Assembly: GCA_016704445.1 (NCBI GenBank)
Contig: JADJAE010000006.1
Coordinates: 145,938 to 209,937 of the forward strand
Length of the DNA stretch: 64,000 nt
Direction of reading: 5' to 3'
From: Deltaproteobacteria bacterium
GTDB taxonomy: Bacteria > Myxococcota_A > Polyangia > Polyangiales > Ga0077539
Both the position numbers and the translations under genes were made by a program. Within the stretch, counting starts at the first letter, position 1. The number at the start of each line of letters is the position of its first letter. Below, piece after piece: positions 1 to 9,012 of this stretch. Below the pieces are notes generated by a model. It was given only the letters and a program-made list of their open reading frames with translations. It had not been told where the DNA came from and did no database searches.

Positions 1-332
1 GCCCTCGAACTTCCGGGCCACCCAGCTCTGCTTGACCTCGAGCGCGCCGCCGACCACCTCGGACCTGCCCTCGACGTCCGCGCCCGAGCGCGCGCGTTCT
101 TGTATTGGAAGTCCACCGCCCCGTCGAAGCCCTCGGCCGTCAGGCGCGCGCGAACCTCCAGGGTGTCCCCGCACATCGCGGTCTCCTGGGGAAACCACGC
201 CGTGTCGACCTGGGGCGCCCCGGCGGCGACGCTGGCGGGCTCGGTGGGCGCCACCTCGACGCCGCTGGAGGTGGGAGCGCCCACGTCGGCCGGGCCCTCG
301 GGCGAAGTCGCAGCGTTGGGGTCGGTGGTCAT
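1..332 (-). CDS. Hypothetical protein downstream of VgrG/LysM genes, partial
   Basis: The gene starts at an ATG 12 nt after the stop of the LysM gene and runs off the left edge. The visible N-terminus (about 80 residues) begins MTTDPNAATSPEG and is Ala/Pro/Thr-rich, followed by a segment (DTAWFPQET, CGDTLEVRARL, FDGAVDFQYKN) that resembles a beta-sandwich. I do not recognise the family. Near positions 70-110 the natural-looking reading moves to another frame (ending VEGRSEVVGGALEVKQSWVA), so there is probably a one-base error. Its place in a VgrG locus suggests a type VI secretion cargo or adaptor; that is inference from context only. Confidence 0.5.
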   Translation of the reverse strand, partial: MTTDPNAATSPEGPADVGAPTSSGVEVAPTEPASVAAGAPQVDTAWFPQETAMCGDTLEVRARLTAEGFDGAVDFQYKNARARARTSRAGPRWSAARSRSSRAGWPGSSR

Positions 333-344
333 CGGAGTCGCTCG

Positions 345-971
345 TCAGCTCCCGTAGCGGTCCGCGAGCGCGTCGAGGGTCTCCCCCGTCAGCTCGCCAG
401 TCGATTCGAGGCTGTTGGCGGCCTGGAAGTCCCGCACCGCGCGGTCCATCGCGTCGCCGTCGCCCGGGGCGACGGGGCGAAGGTACCCGAGGTGCTGGAG
501 GCGGGCGCGGGCCCCGCTGGGCTCGCTCACGGGGTCGAGGTGCCCGACGTCGAAGCGAAACCTCCTGCCGCGATCAGGGAACACGATGTCGAGCGACCCG
601 CAGTTGATCGGCACGTCGAGGGTGGCGACCCCGCCGCCGTCGGTGCTGCCTTCGATCTTCATCCCGAAGACCCCTTCGACCCGGTAGCTCTCGCCCGCCC
701 ACGGGACCCCGTCGTCGGCGAAGGCCACCTGCAGCGTCGTCGTCGGCACCTGGGCCTCGAAGACGTTGCTCGACCCGACCGCGAGCTTGAAGCGCGTGGG
801 CTTCGCGTCGGGAACGTACAGCACGTCGCCGGGGCACAGCACGTTGGCGCTGCTCCGCGAGGTCTTCAGCGCGGCGTTGGCGGGGTGGTTCCAGATGGCG
901 TCATCCTGGACGCCGTGGGCCCACGCGATCGACGCGAGGAAATCCCCCTGCTTCACGACGTAGATCCTCAC
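345..971 (-). CDS. LysM and peptidoglycan-binding domain protein of a VgrG locus
   Basis: Starts at a GTG and encodes 208 residues with no signal peptide. Residues 1-55 form a LysM-like domain (YVVKQGDFLASIAWAHGV, then CPGDVLYVPD). Residues 60-140 are a beta-rich middle of unknown type. Residues about 150-208 match a PG_binding_1 domain (LQHLGYLRPV, AVRDFQAANSL, TGETLDALADRYG). Proteins of this LysM plus peptidoglycan-binding build often sit directly behind vgrG in type VI secretion clusters of myxobacteria-like genomes, where they are thought to be adaptors or cell-wall-directed cargo. It lies 28 nt after the vgrG stop, so the two are probably cotranscribed. No catalytic domain is visible, so an enzymatic effector role is not supported. 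Confidence 0.85.
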   Translation of the reverse strand: MRIYVVKQGDFLASIAWAHGVQDDAIWNHPANAALKTSRSSANVLCPGDVLYVPDAKPTRFKLAVGSSNVFEAQVPTTTLQVAFADDGVPWAGESYRVEGVFGMKIEGSTDGGGVATLDVPINCGSLDIVFPDRGRRFRFDVGHLDPVSEPSGARARLQHLGYLRPVAPGDGDAMDRAVRDFQAANSLESTGELTGETLDALADRYGS

Positions 972-999
972 CGGCGCGCCCCCCTTCGCCCGCGTCCGC

Positions 1000-3442
1000 T
1001 CAGCACGGCTGCACCTCGCCCGCGTCGGGGAACTCGATCTCCGGCGATCCCTCCACCACGATCTCGGCGCACCCGTCGGCGTCGAGCACTCCGATGTACT
1101 CTCGGTCGTCCGCGTAGATCAGCTTGTAGCGCTGGCTCGCCATGGGCTTCCCGTTCTGGTCGCGCAGCTCGATGCGGGTCAGCGTCGGCGGCTCGGCGGA
1201 GGAGCTTCCCGACGCCGACACCGGCGACTTCAGCTTCACCGTCGCCCCGTCGAGCGTGGCGTCGGCGTCGATTCGCAGCCCCGCCCCGACGACTTCAGCA
1301 CCAGCTCATCGGCGACGAGCTGCACCCCGCCGCCGACCAGCGCCTGCATCGCGTCGTCGGCGAGCTTCATCCTCGCGCCCTTGCCCTGCAGCACCACCTC
1401 GGCCGCCACGATCTGGATCGAGTCGGGCGTCATCAGGATCGTGCTCGATCCGCACCGCAGCGCGATGGACTTCTGGGCGACGATCTCGGTCGTGTCGGCG
1501 GACGACAGCAGGGTGCAGTCTTCGACGTGCAGCACGAAGGAGCGCGGCGCGTCGTGCCGGCCGACCGTGACCGTGTCGGTGCCCAGGACGCGGGCCGAGC
1601 GGTCGGCGCTGACGGTCCTCACGTCGCCGCCGACCACCACGGTGCGCTCATCGCCGCCCACGCGCGTGACCCGGTCGCCGACCACCTCGGTGCTCGCGCT
1701 GCCGCCGACGACGACGCTCTCGCGGCCGCCCACGCGGGCGCTGCGGTCGCCGAGCACCACCTCGGACGCGGCGCCCGCGGTCTCGTCGACGCGGTCACCC
1801 TTCACCTTCACCGCGCGGTCGCGGCCGACGGTGATGGTCGCGTCGCGCTCGACGTCGCGGCTGTGGTCGTTGCCCACCACCTCGTCGAGGTCGCGCCACG
1901 CGTGCAGGAACACCTGCTCGGCGCCGCGTCGGTCTTCGAACGACAGCTCGTTGTGGCCGACCCCGTTCTCCAGCGACGCCGTGCGGATCCCGCTACGGCT
2001 CTTCTCGATGGGGACCGGGAAGGGCATCCCGCACATCCCGTTGTAGAGGCAGCCGATCACCACGGGGCGGTCGGTGTCGCCCTCGAGGAACGCCACGATC
2101 ACCTCCATCCCGATGCGCGGGATGAACTGCGTGCCCCAGCCCGCGCCCGCCCAGGCGTGGCTCACGCGGACCCAGCACGAGCTGTGCTCGTCGCGCCGTC
2201 CCTCGCGGTCCCAGTGGAACTGCACTTTGATGCGCCCGTGCTCGTCGGTGTAGATCTCCTCCCCCGCGGGGCCCACCACGATCGCCGTCTCGCTCACCTG
2301 CTGCAGGCGTCGCCCGGGCGCCTTCGCGAGGTACTCGACGTCGTGGGGGCCGCACCGGAAGCGGTTGCGGTAGACGGGCTTCGGCGCGCGCCCGCTCGTG
2401 AGGCCGACGACCTCGGGCACGGTCACCTCGTGCGAGACCTCGTGGACGACGTACTCGCGATTGAACTCGGTCACAGGGTGGTCGTCGAGGTCGAAGCGCA
2501 GCCCCGGGGCCAGGTCCTGCCTGTAGCTCGCCCCAGCGCCGCGGAGCCTGCGCAGGTGGAGCTGCTTGAGCGCGAGCCGCGCGGTGCGGTTGGCGACGCG
2601 GGTGCGGAGGTACTCGTCGTGGTGGGTGTAGCTCTCGAGGTCGATGTCCCCGGCTTGCGGGGCCCAGTCCAGGTCGAGGTCGGCGGCGCGCTGGGTCACC
2701 CGATAGGGGACCATCGGGTTGACGAAATCGAAGCCGCCCTGCGTCGCGACGTTGGACCGCAGGGTGTCGACCCACGCGAAGGCGTAGACGTCGCCCTGGG
2801 CCGACTCGAGCGACTCGGCCTCGCGCTGAAACGAGAGCGTGTCCCCGTCGAGGGCGGGGTACTGGCTCGCGTGGTCGGCGAGGACCAGAGTCTCGACCGC
2901 GCTGCGATCGAGCGCGGGCCCCTTCGGCTGCTCGAACCAGTAGAAGATCCCGTGCTCGGCGAGCAGCCTCGCCACGAAGTCGTAGTCGGTCTCGCGGTAC
3001 TGAACGCAGTATTCGAGGGGGCGAAACGGCCCCTGGGCGAGCACCTTGAAGGGCACCCGCCCGAGGGTCAGCACCCGCCCGACGATCTGGAGCACGTCGA
3101 GGTCCTGGAAGATCCGGGTGTCGCGCCGCAGCCGCAGCCGGTAGAGCGTCGGCACCAGCCGCACCTCGAGGCGGAACAGGTCGTTCGCGCGCGCCGTCCC
3201 CTCGATGCGCTGCGCGGCGAGCACGCCGTGGATGCTGCGCGCGGGGCCCCGACCGACGTGGATCGTCAGCGCCGCGCGGCGCCGACCAGGGAGGTCGTCG
3301 CGAAGGCCTCGTCGCAGAGGAACCCCACCCTCAGCGCGTACAGCCGCGAGAGCGCCTCGCGGCCCTGGAGCGACACGACGACGGGCGTAGCGCCGACGTC
3401 GGCGATGGCGAACTCAACGGCCTGGGTGGTGTCGTCGGACAT
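1000..3442 (-). CDS. vgrG: Type VI secretion spike protein VgrG, frame broken twice
   Basis: VgrG forms the trimeric tip of the type VI secretion needle. Three reading frames make one protein of about 813 residues: the N-terminus (MSDDTTQAVEFAI) down to about 3275, the main body 1280-3270, and the C-terminus (KLKSPVSASG to the stop at 1000). The body holds the gp27-like part, the OB-fold (YTDEHGRIKVQFHWDREG, WVRVSHAWAGAGWGTQF, IGMEVIVAFLEGDTDRPV) and a gp5-like beta-helix needle of VGG/GDR repeats at roughly 1560-1870. A C-terminal beta extension (RIELRDQNGKPM) is typical of Rhs/cargo-associated VgrG. Both breaks are one-base losses in GC runs (TCGGGGCGGGG near 1282; GCCGCGCGGCGC near 3275). 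The ATG at 3442 is preferred over 3484 because homology-like sequence starts there. Confidence 0.85.
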
Positions 3443-4176
3443 CGGCGGACAGGCGCCTCTCAGATCGCAGTCATCCAGCCGCACTCGTCGCGGCGCGCCC
3501 CGCGCTGGATCGCCGTGAGCTCGTCATAGAACGACTGCCCGATCGGGGGATAGGAAATCCGATGTGGCTCGTTGGTTGGCGCGACTCCGCTCCAGTTGAC
3601 AGAGAACCCATTGGATAGGGGTCGGGACGCATCCCTGTCAACGTGGGTTTGAAGTGCCGCCGCGACGCGCGTTCCCCCGCCTCGATCGCGAGGGGATCCG
3701 CAAGAGCTCTTGTTGATCTACGGTCGGGCGCACGATGCGCACGATCCCCACGCTCACCCCGTTCGTCCAACAGGTTCTCGACCGCTGCGAGGCGCGTGCG
3801 CCGATCGCCTTCGCCCACGTCGAGGCCGGTGACTGCCTGATAGGCGACCGCAACTTCTGCGCCGGTACGGAGCGCGCCCCATGATGGACTCCTCGTGAGC
3901 ACTGGCGGAACTCGGTAGCGGATCCGCAGCCACGCCATCCTTGCGGCTCGACCGCAACGGACGGCCCGCCGAACCGCTCACTGAACGCCTACTCCAAACT
4001 CCAGGTGCCTGTGGTCAATGGAGTCCCATGCGCGGGGGGGGAATGGTCAACGCTCTCCCACCCGCCGCAGGCCCCCGGGGATGGCTCGCACCCATGAAAA
4101 CAGGTCAAAGCGTGTCCTCCCCTCCGTGGCCCAGGTACTGCAGAGCTTTCTTCCGACCACCCCCATGGAGACCGTG
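3443..4176. other. Long gap with no intact gene
   Basis: About 730 bases between vgrG and the carboxypeptidase gene. Open frames here are short and lack the codon pattern of their neighbours. The only recognisable content is a transposase-like fragment on the plus strand (separate entry). A run of eight G at 4026-4033 could be another place for consensus error. I see no RNA gene. Confidence 0.5.
3735..3884 (+). pseudogene. Remnant of an IS4-type DDE transposase
   Basis: A 49-codon frame reads MRTIPTLTPFVQQVLDRC, then FAHVEAGDCLIGDRNFC, then stops. The string VEAGDxxIxDRNFC resembles the second catalytic aspartate block (ADRNFC) of IS4-family DDE transposases, and the first 25 residues resemble the N-terminus of the same proteins. 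The roughly 100 residues that should lie between the two blocks are missing, as is the C-terminal half, so this would be an internally deleted, dead copy. No inverted repeats were found around it. The assignment rests on a short motif recognised by eye. Confidence 0.35.
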
Positions 4177-5253
4177 ATGCGAAGCCCGACCCGAACCGAG
4201 ACCTCTCCCCGCTGGATGCTGGCGGTAGCGATCGCGATGGTGGCCTGCGCGCCCGACACCGACGACGCCGCGACCCCGGTCACGACGATGGCGGGCTTCG
4301 TTCCGGACACGGACATCACCGAGGCCGAGCAGGCCGCTGGCGTGGCGGAGCCGGGCAACGACTACACCGAGCCCACGGCGGAGACCGACGGCGACGTCGC
4401 CGCGCTGGCCCCGCCCCTCGAGGGCAGCGGCTTCACCATGACGGCCGAGGGCACCGGCACCGCCGTCGACGCGGTGGGGGGCTGTCGCCCGGCGGCCGGG
4501 TACAGCCACGGCAACCGCGCCAACATCTGCGTCGTCTCCGTCGACGGCAAGCTGGTCGAGTACCGCACGGCGCAGGCCTTCGGGGCGATGCGCGCGGCGG
4601 CCGCGTCGAGCGGCGTGCGCATCTCCATCGTCAGCGGCTTCCGCACGATGGATCAGCAGCGCTACCTCTACAACCTCTACCTCGCGGGCCGCGGCAACCT
4701 CGCGGCGCGGCCGGGCTACTCCAACCACCAGAGCGGCCTCGCGCTCGACCTCAACACCAGCAGCGCCGGGGTCTACAACTGGATGTCGCGCAACGCGTCG
4801 CGCTACGGCTTCCGCCGCACGGTGCCGAGCGAGGCGTGGCACTGGGAGCGCCCGGCCGGCTCGCAGGGGTCGTTCTCCGGCGGCACCTCCAGCGGGCGCT
4901 GCTTCTCCACCACCCTGGGTCGCGAGGTGGCCGAGAAGACCTGCGTCGAGGCGCGCCTCGATAGCGCCTGGTACCAGTGCGACAACGGCACCTGGTACTC
5001 CGGCCGCGGCAGCCGCGGGGCCTGCGCCTCGCAGCATCCGCTCAGCGGCGGCGGCGGCACGACGCCCGACCCCGGCACGGGCCATTGCTACAGCGGCACG
5101 CTCGGCCGCGACATGCGCGTGGGCGCGTGCCTCCAGAGCCGCTTCGACCGCGACTGGTACCAGTGCGCGAGCATCGGCTGGGTCATGAACAACAGCATCG
5201 CCTCGTCGCGCCGCGGCTACGCGGGCGCCTGCTCCAGCTACACGCCGCTCTGA
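4177..5253 (+). CDS. Secreted VanY-like D-Ala-D-Ala carboxypeptidase (M15B)
   Basis: Encodes 358 residues. The ATG at 4177 is chosen over 4165 because GGAG sits 6 nt upstream. A lipoprotein-like leader (MLAVAIAMVAC) precedes an acidic linker of about 85 residues. The M15B zinc peptidase domain follows, with SGFRTMDQQRYLYNLY, the metal motif SNHQSGLALDL (His and Asp ligands) and EAWHWERP (catalytic Glu and third His). Such enzymes trim the terminal D-alanine of peptidoglycan stem peptides. The C-terminus holds two related 40-residue repeats (CFSTTLGREV...WYQCDNGTW and CYSGTLGRDM...WYQCASIGW), a Cys/Trp pattern I read as a wall- or surface-binding module. No resistance-regulator genes lie nearby, so wall remodelling is more likely than glycopeptide resistance. 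Confidence 0.88.
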   Translation: MRSPTRTETSPRWMLAVAIAMVACAPDTDDAATPVTTMAGFVPDTDITEAEQAAGVAEPGNDYTEPTAETDGDVAALAPPLEGSGFTMTAEGTGTAVDAVGGCRPAAGYSHGNRANICVVSVDGKLVEYRTAQAFGAMRAAAASSGVRISIVSGFRTMDQQRYLYNLYLAGRGNLAARPGYSNHQSGLALDLNTSSAGVYNWMSRNASRYGFRRTVPSEAWHWERPAGSQGSFSGGTSSGRCFSTTLGREVAEKTCVEARLDSAWYQCDNGTWYSGRGSRGACASQHPLSGGGGTTPDPGTGHCYSGTLGRDMRVGACLQSRFDRDWYQCASIGWVMNNSIASSRRGYAGACSSYTPL

Positions 5254-5257
5254 GTCC

Positions 5258-6118
5258 TCACCCGCGCGGGTCGACCGCGTCGCGCAGCGCCTCGCCCAGC
5301 AGGTTGAAGCCCACCACCGTCAGCAGGATCGCCAGCCCCGGAACCAGCGTGAGCCTCGGCACCGCGCGGGTGAGCGACTCCGACTGATGCAGCATCGAGC
5401 CCCATGACGACGCGGGCGGAACCACCCCGACGCCCAGGTAGGAGAGCGAGCTCTCGGCGACGATCATCCCCGCGACCTGCGAGGTGGCGATGACGATCAC
5501 CAGCGGGATCACGTTGGGCAGCAGGTGGCGGGTGATGATCCGCAGGTGCGAGGCGCCGAGCGCGCGCGCGGCGAGGACGTAGTCGAGCTCCTTGAGCTGG
5601 AGGGTCTTGCCGCGGATCTGCCGGGCCATCGAGGGCCACGCGAGGGCCGCCAGCACGACGAAGATCACCCAGAGGTCGGGCCGGTCGATGACCTTGTTGA
5701 GGGTCATCACCACCAGCAGGAAGGGGAACGACAGCAGCGCGTCGACGAGGCGCATCAGCACCGTGTCGGTCCACCCTCCGAAGTAGCCCGAGAGGAGGCC
5801 GATGAGGGTGCCCACCAGCACGATGAGGGCCGTGGCCGCGAAGGCGACGGTGAGCGACACGCGCGCGCCGTAGAGCAGCCGGGAGAGCTCGCAGCGGCCC
5901 ACCACGTCGGCCCCGAGCGGAAACTCCCACGTCGGCCCGATGGGCACGCCCTGGGTGGTGAGCGTGCGGGACTTGAAGGGCAGGTTGGGGTCGTGCGGCG
6001 CGAGCAGCGGGGCGAAGAGCGCCGCGGCCATCGCGAGGATCACCAGGATGAGCCCGAAGCGCGCGCCGCGGTTGCGGCGAAAGCGGGCGACCGCGCGAGG
6101 ATCAAGAAGTGCTGCCAT
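5258..6118 (-). CDS. DppC/OppC-type ABC transporter permease, orphan
   Basis: A 286-residue inner-membrane permease of the dipeptide/oligopeptide ABC class. It has an N-terminal cytoplasmic stretch and first helix (LILVILAMAAALFAPLLAPH), the conserved HDPNLPF region, five further helices and the EAA loop that docks the ATPase (ALGASHLRIITRHLLPN at about residues 195-210). The family normally works as a heterodimer with DppB plus two ATPases and a binding protein; none of these is in the window, so it is an orphan here or its partners lie elsewhere. It begins 3 nt after the menE stop, which implies cotranscription with menC-menE. The substrate cannot be told from sequence. Confidence 0.88.
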   Translation of the reverse strand: MAALLDPRAVARFRRNRGARFGLILVILAMAAALFAPLLAPHDPNLPFKSRTLTTQGVPIGPTWEFPLGADVVGRCELSRLLYGARVSLTVAFAATALIVLVGTLIGLLSGYFGGWTDTVLMRLVDALLSFPFLLVVMTLNKVIDRPDLWVIFVVLAALAWPSMARQIRGKTLQLKELDYVLAARALGASHLRIITRHLLPNVIPLVIVIATSQVAGMIVAESSLSYLGVGVVPPASSWGSMLHQSESLTRAVPRLTLVPGLAILLTVVGFNLLGEALRDAVDPRG

Positions 6119-6121
6119 GCC

Positions 6122-7582
6122 TCAGGCGCGCGACGATACACCGTCTCCCCACGGTCCGACCGACGCTCCATAGCGCGCGGGCGCTCCGGCCCGGTCGGGC
6201 TTGCCGCTCGGCAGCGCGGCGATCGCGTCCACCCTCGCCAGCAGCCTCGGTCGCTTGAAGCCCGCGAGCCGGGACGTCACGTGTCGCCAGAGCGCCTCGC
6301 GCCACGCGGCCTCGTCGGCCACCTCCGCCCGCGCCACCACCGCCGCCGCCACGCGCTGCCCCCATACCGGGTCGGGTAATCCGAACACCAGCGCCGCGGC
6401 CACCGAGGGGTGCGACTCCAGGCACTGCTCGACCTCCACGGGGTAGACGTTCTCTCCGCCCGTCACGACCAGGTCGGTGCGCCGCGCGTGTATCGACAGC
6501 ACCCCGGCCTCGTCGAGCGACCCGAGGTCTCCCGTGTCGAACCACGCTCCCTCCGCGAGCGGGGCGTGGCCCCAGTACCCGCGCATCCGCATCGGGCCTC
6601 GCACCGTGATGCGCCCCACCGCTCCGGTCGCGACGAGGACCCCGTCTTCGTCGACGAGCCGCAGCTCGACCCCGTGCAAGGCTCTCCCCACGCCGCGCTG
6701 GGCGACCGGCTCGCGGCTCGGCGCCTGCGTCGCCACCTGGGAGCACATCTCGGTCATCCCGTAGGTCGCGAGCGCCCGCACGCCCCTCGCCGCGCTCTCG
6801 GCCAGCAGCTCCGGCGGGCACGCCGCGCCGCCCACCAGCAGCGCCCGCGCCCGCGCCAGCACGTTGTCCCGGTCGGCCTCCAGCAGCGCCCTCAGCATCG
6901 TCGGGACCACCGACACCAGCGTCCCTCCCGAGCGCACCGCATCGAGCACGGCGTCGGCGTCGAAGCGCGGCAGAAGCACCACCGGGCGCCCCGCCCGCAG
7001 GCAGCGGGTGAGCACCGAGAGCCCGCCCACGTGGGCGATCGGCAGGGCGGCGACCCAGCGGTCGGGGTGCTCCCAGCCGAGGTTGCGCTCGCTCGCGGCG
7101 GCGCTGGCGGCGAAGGCCCCGTGGGTGAGCACCGCGCCCTTCGGTCGCCCGGAGGTGCCCGAGGTGTAGATCATCGCCAGGGGTGCGCTCAGCTCGCAGC
7201 GAGGCATCGCGGGCCAGCGGCGCGTTACGCCATCGTGTAAGAGCGCGTCGACCCCGGCGTCGTCGAGCGAGAGCGCGACCTCCGCGTCGTCGATGAGCAC
7301 CTGCGCCTCCGGCTCCGTCAGCCGCGGGTGCACCAGGACGGCGGTCACCCCCGCGATGGCCATCCCGAGCAGCGACACCACCGTCTCCGCGCGGTTGCTC
7401 CCGCGCAGGGCCACCCGGTCTCCGCGGCGCACGCCGCCCGCCGTCAGCGCCGCGACGAAGCCGCCCATGCGCGCGTCGAGCTCGCCGAAGGTCCACGCCC
7501 GCCCATCGGCGACCAGGGCCACCTCGCCGTGCCTCCGCGGCGGCACCCGCGCGAAGGGGCTGATTCTTCTCGGAATGTTCAC
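6122..7582 (-). CDS. menE: o-Succinylbenzoate-CoA ligase (MenE-like)
   Basis: A 486-residue ANL-superfamily acyl-CoA ligase. The AMP-binding P-loop (IYTSGTSGRPKGAVLTHG, about residue 165), the adenine motif YGMTEMCSQ and the hinge TGGENVYPVEVE are present, and the C-terminal lysine region reads ALPSGKPDR. Pairing with an o-succinylbenzoate synthase next door makes MenE, which activates o-succinylbenzoate with CoA in menaquinone synthesis, the best call. The annotated GTG start and first 9 residues (MNIPRRISP) lie inside an inverted repeat, so the ancestral start may be the GTG at codon 13 (VPPRRHGEV). The stop is 3 nt from the downstream permease gene. A generic acyl-CoA ligase is the alternative if the menC call were wrong. 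Confidence 0.85.
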   Translation of the reverse strand: MNIPRRISPFARVPPRRHGEVALVADGRAWTFGELDARMGGFVAALTAGGVRRGDRVALRGSNRAETVVSLLGMAIAGVTAVLVHPRLTEPEAQVLIDDAEVALSLDDAGVDALLHDGVTRRWPAMPRCELSAPLAMIYTSGTSGRPKGAVLTHGAFAASAAASERNLGWEHPDRWVAALPIAHVGGLSVLTRCLRAGRPVVLLPRFDADAVLDAVRSGGTLVSVVPTMLRALLEADRDNVLARARALLVGGAACPPELLAESAARGVRALATYGMTEMCSQVATQAPSREPVAQRGVGRALHGVELRLVDEDGVLVATGAVGRITVRGPMRMRGYWGHAPLAEGAWFDTGDLGSLDEAGVLSIHARRTDLVVTGGENVYPVEVEQCLESHPSVAAALVFGLPDPVWGQRVAAAVVARAEVADEAAWREALWRHVTSRLAGFKRPRLLARVDAIAALPSGKPDRAGAPARYGASVGPWGDGVSSRA

Positions 7583-7907
7583 GACGGCTCACGCAAGGCG
7601 GAGCGACGGCGACCGACCGGCCCAATGCGCCTCAGGGGGAGGGGCGACGACCAGCCATGGTCAGGGCGCCGGGCCGCAGGATGAATCCTGCGGCACGAGG
7701 GCAGGCGAGTCGCCGGACGGAGCGCGCGGACTGGGCAGGCCATGTTGCCGCAGGGTTCACCGGGCCCGGGCGCCCTCGACCAAGGGCCTGGACGGTCGCC
7801 CCCTCCGCTTCGCTCCGGGTGAGGCGCATTGGGCTGGCGTGGACGGTCGCTCTCGTCGCTTCCGCCTTGCGTGAGTCGTCGTGAACATTCTGGGAAGGAT
7901 CAGCCCT
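7557..7907. repeat. Large imperfect inverted repeat between menC and menE
   Basis: The left arm (about 7557-7660) and the reverse complement of the right arm (about 7770-7907) share long blocks, including GAATGTTCACGACG, CTCACGCAAGGCGGA and GCCCAATGCGCCTCA, with small gaps. Each arm carries GTGAACATTC followed by a GATCAGCCC-like block, so the GTG used as menE start is repeat-derived. A smaller hairpin (GCCGCAGGATGAATCCTGCGGC, 7674-7695) lies in the loop. No transposase is encoded. It may be a palindromic non-autonomous element or two oppositely placed copies of a dispersed repeat. Confidence 0.75.
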
Positions 7908-7953
7908 GAAGGACGCGGCGACGGGCTCATCGGCACTATGACGAGGCTGGAGC

Positions 7954-9012
7954 TCACCCCAGCACCCCGAGGCCCAGCCCCGCGCCCTCCGCGCGCCGCA
8001 CCCACGGACCCTCCGCCTGCGGCACCTCCATCCCCGGCCAGGCGTCCAGGCCCGCGTGACGGTCGAGCCCGCAGGCCCACGCGCCCGGCACCGAGCGCGC
8101 CAGCTCGCAGGCCGCGGCCAGCGCCACCGGGCCATCCAGCAGGTGCGTCACCACCGCCCCGAGGCCCAGCCGTCCCGCCTCCAGCGCCGCCTCCCTCGCG
8201 GCCAGCCACCCCAGGGCCATCGGCTTCAGCACCGCCGCCGCGCAGCCCCTCCGGGCGTCCTCGTCCTCCAGGAAGCGCCGCCTCGCGATGGGGTCGATCA
8301 GCGCCTCGTCCGCCGCCCACGGCACCGCGCGCACCCCCAGCGAGAACACCTCCGCGCCCTCGCAGGGCTGCTCGACATACTGCACCCCGAGGCCATCGAG
8401 CGCGTCGAGCCGACGGCGCGCCTCGTCCAGGGTCCACGCCCCGTTGACGTCGAGCCGCCAGGTCACCCCGGGGAAGCGCGCCCGCAGGCCCTCCAGGGTC
8501 TTACGCTCCTCGGTAAAATCGATGGACCCTGCCTTCAGCTTGAGCACGCCGAAGCCCCTCGCCACCGCGGCGGCGCAGCGCTCCCCGATGTCCTCGTCGA
8601 CGAGCGCCCCGGGCTGCGCGTTGCACTCCAGTCGGGCCGGGTCGAAGCCCAGCAGCGCGGCGACCGACACCCCACGGCGCTGCCCCCACAGGTCGAGCAG
8701 CGCGACCTCCACCGCGCAGCGCGCCGACGGCAGCGCGTCCAGCGCAGGAAACCTCCGCAGCGTCTCGGCCACGTCGTCGTCCTTCGCCTCGCCCAGCCGG
8801 GGGATCACGTCGACCAGCGCCTGCGTCACCGCGGCCAGCGTCTCCGTCGAGTGCCCCGGCAGCGGCGAGGCCTCTCCCCGGCCCGTGTGTCCCTCGTCGT
8901 CGACCAGGGTGAGCAGCAGCCCAGAGCGCTCCACCGAGGTCCGCCCCACGGCGCCCGATGGGCGGCCGAGCGCGCCGTGGTAGCGGCGCAGCGAGCGGGA
9001 GGTCAGCCGCAC
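7954..9012 (-). CDS. menC: o-Succinylbenzoate synthase (MenC)
   Basis: A 352-residue enolase-superfamily protein that dehydrates SHCHC to o-succinylbenzoate for menaquinone. The catalytic set is visible: LKLKAG (second Lys of KxK), LDVNGAW (metal Asp), YVEQPCE (metal Glu), AADEAL (metal Asp) and VLKPMALG (general-base Lys). The N-terminal capping domain has GRGEASPLPGHS. The GTG start overlaps the TAG stop of the upstream lipoprotein gene by one base, so translation is likely coupled. An N-acylamino-acid racemase or dipeptide epimerase is possible by fold alone, but the adjacent acyl-CoA ligase favours MenC. Confidence 0.88.
   Translation of the reverse strand: MRLTSRSLRRYHGALGRPSGAVGRTSVERSGLLLTLVDDEGHTGRGEASPLPGHSTETLAAVTQALVDVIPRLGEAKDDDVAETLRRFPALDALPSARCAVEVALLDLWGQRRGVSVAALLGFDPARLECNAQPGALVDEDIGERCAAAVARGFGVLKLKAGSIDFTEERKTLEGLRARFPGVTWRLDVNGAWTLDEARRRLDALDGLGVQYVEQPCEGAEVFSLGVRAVPWAADEALIDPIARRRFLEDEDARRGCAAAVLKPMALGWLAAREAALEAGRLGLGAVVTHLLDGPVALAAACELARSVPGAWACGLDRHAGLDAWPGMEVPQAEGPWVRRAEGAGLGLGVLG

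Noticed and set aside
105..3518. A 1137-codon plus-strand ORF across the VgrG region
   Set aside because: It is the antisense of vgrG and the LysM gene; its product is His/Arg/Ala/Val-rich with no domain, the usual shadow pattern in GC-rich DNA.
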